Made by a program: the position numbers and the translations under genes. 64,000 nt of DNA from Streptomyces flavofungini (GTDB lineage Bacteria > Actinomycetota > Actinomycetes > Streptomycetales > Streptomycetaceae). Location: positions 1,302,001 through 1,366,000 of the forward strand of contig NZ_CP128846.1 in NCBI RefSeq assembly GCF_030388665.1, read 5' to 3'. The notes below the pieces were generated by a model. That model was not told where the DNA came from, made no database searches, and was given only the letters and a program-made list of their open reading frames with translations. Every line of letters begins with the position of its first letter. Position 1 is the first letter of the stretch. Shown one piece after another: positions 60,373-64,000 of this stretch.

Positions 60373-61268
60373 CCCTCGCCCCACGCGCCGTCCTCGTCCA
60401 CCGCACCACCGAGTACGAGGAGTTGATCGCCCGGCACGGCACCCACGGGCAGGCCGCGTTCTTCCTGTCCTCGCGCGGCCGGGACATCGACGAGGTGGCC
60501 GGGCGGCACCGGCGCGCGCAGCGGGCGCTCGCCGACGTGGCGGCCGCGGTGCCGCTCAGGTGGCGGACCGCGCGGGTGGAGCGGGCCGACCTGGACCGGT
60601 TCCTGTTCGGTCCTGAGGACGTGGTGGTCGTGGTGGGACAGGACGGGCTCGTGGCGAACGCCGCCAAGTACCTGTCGGGGCAGCCCGTCGTGGGCGTCGA
60701 CACCGAGCCGGGGCGCAACCCCGGCGTCCTTGTCCGGCACCGGCCGGCCGACGCGGCGAAGCTGCTGCCGCACGCGGCGGCGGGAGCCGCCGGAGCCGAC
60801 GAACTCACCATGGTCGAGGCGGTGACCGACGACGGCCAGCGGCTGTGCGCGCTCAACGAGATCTACGTCGGCGCCGCCGGGCACCAGACGGCCCGCTACC
60901 GCCTCAGCTCCGGCGCGGCCCCCGAGGGCGCGGAGGCACAGGCGTCCTCCGGGGTGGTGGTCGGCACCGGCACGGGCGCCACCGGCTGGCTGGCCTCCCT
61001 GCGCCGCCGGGCAGGGGACGTCCCGCGCCCGCCGGAGCCGCACGAGGCCCGCCTGCTCTGGTTCGTCCGGGAGGCCTGGCCGTCTCCCACGACCGGCACC
61101 TCGCTCGGCCACGGCGAACTGACCGCGGACCAACGCCTGTGGCTCACCGTCGAGTCGGACCACCTCGTGGCCTTCGGCGACGGCATGGAGGGCGACGCGC
61201 TCGGGCTCGGATGGGGACAGAGCGTGCGGCTGGGGGTGGCGGAGGGGGCGCTGCGACTGGTGGGGTGA
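60369..61268 (+). CDS. NAD-kinase-like / sugar-kinase-fold protein coupled to the SPFH gene
   Basis: 299 aa, ATG at 60369 inside the SPFH stop. The plan is that of ATP-NAD kinases: VVVVVGQDGLVANAAKYL stands for the GGDG motif (with GQDG, the catalytic Asp kept), LNEIYVG for the NE motif, and GVVVGTGTGATGWLASL for the Gly/Thr-rich nucleotide loop. It is clearly diverged from the housekeeping enzyme, so phosphorylation of NAD is possible but not certain. The tight coupling to an SPFH protein and the operator-like promoter suggest a two-component unit whose job I cannot name. Confidence 0.75.
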   Translation: MTLAPRAVLVHRTTEYEELIARHGTHGQAAFFLSSRGRDIDEVAGRHRRAQRALADVAAAVPLRWRTARVERADLDRFLFGPEDVVVVVGQDGLVANAAKYLSGQPVVGVDTEPGRNPGVLVRHRPADAAKLLPHAAAGAAGADELTMVEAVTDDGQRLCALNEIYVGAAGHQTARYRLSSGAAPEGAEAQASSGVVVGTGTGATGWLASLRRRAGDVPRPPEPHEARLLWFVREAWPSPTTGTSLGHGELTADQRLWLTVESDHLVAFGDGMEGDALGLGWGQSVRLGVAEGALRLVG

Positions 61269-61391
61269 ACGGGTGAGGAGTGACGAAGATCGCAGGTGGG
61301 GGCCGGTGCGGAGGGCTCCGGGACGTAGGGCAGGATGGGCGGCCGTGTCATCGCGTACGGGAGCGAACCGGCCGACCATGGGAGCGTATTG

Positions 61392-62465
61392 ATGGACCGA
61401 GCCCTCACCCTGCACGACTGGACCGTGGCCGGGATCGCGGTGTTCTGCGGGCTCGCCGCGGCGCTGCTGTCGCGGACGACGCTGCGGTGGCTCGGGGAGC
61501 GGGCCAGCCGTACCCGGTGGGGCGGGGACGACGTCATCGTCGACGCCGCCCGCGCGCTCGTGCCGTGTGCGGCGATCGCGGGCGGGCTCGCGGCGGCGGC
61601 GGCCGCGCTGCCGCTGACACCGCGTACCGGACGTACCGTCACGCTCGTGCTGTCGGCGCTGCTGATTCTCGCAGCCACGGTCACCGCGGCGCGGATCGTC
61701 GCGGGGCTCGTCAAGTCGCTGGCGCAGTCACGCTCCGGCGTGGCGGGCTCGGCGACCATATTCGTGAACATCAGCCGGGTCGTGGTGCTGGCCATCGGCT
61801 GTCTGGTGGTGCTGCAGACGCTCGGTGTCTCCATCGCTCCGCTGCTGACCGCCCTCGGCGTGGGGGGTCTCGCGGTCGCGCTCGCCCTCCAGGACACGCT
61901 CGCGAACCTGTTCGCGGGCGTGCACATCCTCGCCGCGAAGACCGTGCAGCCGGGCGACTACATCGAGCTGACCAGCGGTGAGGAGGGCTACGTCGTCGAC
62001 ATCAACTGGCGCAACACCTCGGTGCGCAACCTCTCCAACAACCTCGTCATCATCCCGAACGCCAAGCTCGCGGGCACCAACATGACCAACTACAGCCGCC
62101 CCGAACAGGAGCTGTCGATCATGGTGCAGGCGGGCGTCGGCTACGACGCCGACCTCGACCGGGTCGAGCAGGTCACCATCGAGGTCGTCGACGAGGTCAT
62201 GAAGGACATCACCGGGGCCGTCCCCGACCACGAGGCCGCCATCCGCTTCCACACGTTCGGGGACTCCCGGATCGGCTTCACGGTGATCCTGGGCGTCGGC
62301 GAGTTCAGCGACCAGTACCGGATCAAGCACGAGTTCATCAAGCGGCTGCACCGGCGCTACCGCGCGGAGGGCATCCCCGTCCCCGCCCCGACGCGGACGG
62401 TGACCGTGCGCCAGGGCGAGCTTCCCGCGCTCATCCCCCACCAGCGGGACGAGGGTCGGGTCTGA
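61392..62465 (+). CDS. MscS-family mechanosensitive ion channel
   Basis: 357 aa from the ATG at 61392 behind GGAGCG; a frame to 61335 lacks a ribosome site. Hydrophobic helices at ~11-30, 55-75, 84-105 and 118-140 lead to the pore helix (LLTALGVGGLAVALALQDTL) rich in Gly and Ala, then the MscS beta domain (VQPGDYIELTSGEEGYVVDI; NLSNNLVIIPNAKLAGTNM) and the alpha/beta C-terminal cage. Such channels release solutes when the membrane is stretched by osmotic downshock. It has no partner genes here; CCCTT-GCAT-AAGGG at 62499-62512 is a weak hairpin after it. Confidence 0.94.
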   Translation: MDRALTLHDWTVAGIAVFCGLAAALLSRTTLRWLGERASRTRWGGDDVIVDAARALVPCAAIAGGLAAAAAALPLTPRTGRTVTLVLSALLILAATVTAARIVAGLVKSLAQSRSGVAGSATIFVNISRVVVLAIGCLVVLQTLGVSIAPLLTALGVGGLAVALALQDTLANLFAGVHILAAKTVQPGDYIELTSGEEGYVVDINWRNTSVRNLSNNLVIIPNAKLAGTNMTNYSRPEQELSIMVQAGVGYDADLDRVEQVTIEVVDEVMKDITGAVPDHEAAIRFHTFGDSRIGFTVILGVGEFSDQYRIKHEFIKRLHRRYRAEGIPVPAPTRTVTVRQGELPALIPHQRDEGRV

Positions 62466-62530
62466 CCCGGGGCGCGGCCTCGCGTACCGCCTCGAAAGCC
62501 CTTGCATAAGGGGGCGTTGGGGGGTCACGA

Positions 62531-62577
62531 ACTGCCCGTAGGGGAGCAAAACCAGTCGCATATGACGGGCGGGCAGT
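62531..62577 (+). other. Inverted repeat in the leader region of the encapsulin gene
   Basis: ACTGCCCG (62531-62538) and CGGGCAGT (62570-62577) are 8-bp complementary arms around a 31-nt loop. They lie in the 288-bp gap between the MscS stop and the encapsulin start. The rest of the gap is GC-rich with one A-rich stretch at ~62674-62690; no clear promoter was found. Confidence 0.4.
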
Positions 62578-62753
62578 CTCCCCCACCCGAGGCCCTGGGA
62601 CACACCCCCGTCGCACAGCGCCGGAATCCCCGGCCCCGGATACGGGGTCGGTCATTTCCGGCCGATTGCCAAAAGGAGTTGAAAAAACACACCTTGTGGT
62701 CACGGAACCGCACGAAGACGATCGGCCCCCTGCCCGTCTTCGAGGAGGTTCCC

Positions 62754-64000
62754 GTGACCGATCGCCTTTCGCTCTCTCCGGATTCAGCACGGCAACTCGC
62801 GACCGCCACCAAGACCGCGCCGCAGATGCGCGGCACCACCCCGCGCTATCTGCTGCGCGCCCTGCCCTGGGTGGACCTCAAGTCCGGTGTGTACCGCGTG
62901 AACCGGCGCCGCACCTTCGTGCTCGGCGACGACCGGATCAGCACCCACACCGACGGCGGCTCCACCCGCGTCATACCCGGCGACCTGCGCGAACTGCCGT
63001 ACCTGCGGGACGCCGACGAGTCCTGCCTGACCGAACTCGCGGGCGCCTTCAGCGAGGTCCACTTCGAGGCCGGGCAGGTCCTCGCCCAGGAGGGCGACCC
63101 CGCCGAGCGGCTGTGGATCATCGTGCAGGGCCGCGCCGAGAAGCGGGTGACAGGCCGCTACGGCGAGGAACAGCTGATCGAGGTCATCGGAGACGGCCAG
63201 TTCTTCGACCTCGGCGCCTGGACCCGCGAGCAGCAGACGCCCTACCGCGTGCAGGCCCTGACCCCCGGTACCGCCCTGTGCGCCGACCGCAGCGCCCTGG
63301 CCGCGCTCGCCGACCGCGACGAGCGGGTCCGCTCCTCGATGACCGCGTACGTCTCCGGCAACGGCGTCCGGCCCGGCGCCGAGGTCCCCGTCGACCTCAC
63401 CTCCGGCCACGTCGGCGAGCCCGACCTGCCGGCCACCTACGTCGACTACGAGGACGCGCCGCGCGAGTACCACATGACGCTCGCGCAGACGATCCTGCGC
63501 GTCCACACCCGCGTCCACGACGTCTACAGCGGCGACGTCGACCAGACCCGCCAGCAGGCGCTGCTCACCATCGAGGCGCTGCGCGAGCGACAGGAGGCGG
63601 CGCTGCTCAACCACCCGGAGTTCGGCCTCTTCCACAGCGTCGCGCCGGGCCAGCGCGTGCAGACGCGCACCGGCTCGCCGACCCCCGACGACCTCGACGA
63701 GCTGCTCGCCAAGGTGTGGAAGCAGCCCAGCTTCTTCCTCGCGCACCCGAAGGCCATCGCCGCGTTCGGCCGCGAATGCACGCGGCGGGGTGTGCCCCCG
63801 GTGACGGACAGCCGCTTCGGCAGCCCGCTGCTGACCTGGCGCGGGGTTCCGCTCCTGCCGTCGGACAAGGTGCCGTTCAGCAACGGCGTCGGCGGCAACG
63901 GCTCGGCCGCGGCCGTCGGCACCACGGAGATCCTGCTCATGCGGATGGGCGAGGCCGACCGGGGCGTGGTCGGGCTGCGGCCCGCCGAGGTCGCCGACGA
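62754..64000 (+). CDS. eshA: EshA-like family 2B encapsulin shell protein with cyclic-nucleotide-binding domain, cut by window edge
   Basis: 415 codons are seen, open to the right edge. The GTG at 62754 follows GAGGAGG by five bases. The N-terminus (TDRLSLSPDSARQLATATKT) is that of the EshA group. Residues ~80-195 form a cyclic-nucleotide-binding domain (EVHFEAGQVLAQEGDPAERL; RLWIIVQGRAE), but the phosphate-binding FGE segment reads FFDLG, so ligand binding may be altered. From ~225 the HK97-like shell part begins (YHMTLAQTILRVHTRVHDVY; KVWKQPSFFLAHPKAIAAFG; LLPSDKVPFS). EshA affects antibiotic production and morphology in S. griseus and S. coelicolor, and family 2B shells enclose cargo such as terpene-related enzymes. 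Cargo genes would lie beyond the window. Confidence 0.9.
   Translation, partial: MTDRLSLSPDSARQLATATKTAPQMRGTTPRYLLRALPWVDLKSGVYRVNRRRTFVLGDDRISTHTDGGSTRVIPGDLRELPYLRDADESCLTELAGAFSEVHFEAGQVLAQEGDPAERLWIIVQGRAEKRVTGRYGEEQLIEVIGDGQFFDLGAWTREQQTPYRVQALTPGTALCADRSALAALADRDERVRSSMTAYVSGNGVRPGAEVPVDLTSGHVGEPDLPATYVDYEDAPREYHMTLAQTILRVHTRVHDVYSGDVDQTRQQALLTIEALRERQEAALLNHPEFGLFHSVAPGQRVQTRTGSPTPDDLDELLAKVWKQPSFFLAHPKAIAAFGRECTRRGVPPVTDSRFGSPLLTWRGVPLLPSDKVPFSNGVGGNGSAAAVGTTEILLMRMGEADRGVVGLRPAEVAD

Noticed and set aside
62674..62754. TTG at ~62677 as an upstream in-frame start for the encapsulin gene, behind AAAAGGAG
   Set aside because: The spacing to that ribosome site is about one base, and the EshA-type N-terminus begins at the GTG at 62754 with an ideally placed GAGGAGG.

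Overview
The window is high-GC actinobacterial DNA, almost certainly a Streptomyces chromosome. The signs are dense GC-rich codon use, GTG starts, a SARP regulator, modular type I PKS genes, an EshA-type protein and many secreted or sugar-uptake genes.

Region 1 (1-34.5 kb) is most of a polyketide cluster. It carries an AurF-type p-aminobenzoate N-oxygenase, a fused aminodeoxychorismate (ADC) synthase, an ADC lyase, a DAHP synthase, an acyl-CoA ligase, an AurH-type P450, a small SARP and four PKS genes, the last cut by the window edge. The parts fit spectinabilin (neoaureothin), the longer relative of aureothin: shikimate flux to PABA, oxidation to p-nitrobenzoate, CoA activation, then chain extension. 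Module order is PKS1 (one module, KS-AT-DH-KR-ACP), PKS2 (two such modules), PKS3 (one module with an added ER), PKS4 (only its start is seen). AT motifs predict methylmalonate for PKS1 and PKS2 and malonate for PKS3, as spectinabilin needs. It needs four methylmalonate extensions before the malonate but only three modules are present, so one must act twice, as described for AurA/NorA. Two promoters carry CCAAG/TCAAG-type repeats exactly 11 bp apart with a -10-like hexamer 8 bp downstream, the textbook SARP layout. One precedes the N-oxygenase gene (oxygenase, DAHP synthase, PKS1, ADC synthase, ADC lyase). The other precedes the P450 gene (P450, PKS2, PKS3, PKS4).

Region 2 (34.5-42.1 kb) holds a glycerol-kinase-like gene, a GlpA-type dehydrogenase with a BFD-like C-terminus and a small FAD oxidoreductase in one operon. 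A divergent pair follows: an unrecognised protein with a TTA codon, then an APC amino-acid permease ending at a strong terminator. The same 10-bp palindrome lies upstream of the kinase gene and in the region upstream of the SARP gene.

Region 3 (42.1-51.4 kb) holds a secreted protein fusing an M4 metallopeptidase, an M28 aminopeptidase and a chitin-binding-like module, an XRE regulator with a 16-bp palindrome at its promoter, a radical SAM / SDR / GNAT operon, and a TerD protein fused to two CAP domains.

Region 4 (51.4-58 kb) is a sugar ABC uptake operon (binding lipoprotein, two permeases) with two Gfo/Idh/MocA dehydrogenases behind a ROK regulator.

Region 5 (58-64 kb) has a DUF574-type methyltransferase, an SPFH protein coupled to an NAD-kinase-like protein behind a promoter with an inverted repeat, an MscS channel, and the first 415 codons of an EshA / family 2B encapsulin shell protein with a cyclic-nucleotide-binding domain. 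No tRNA, rRNA, IS element or CRISPR array was seen.
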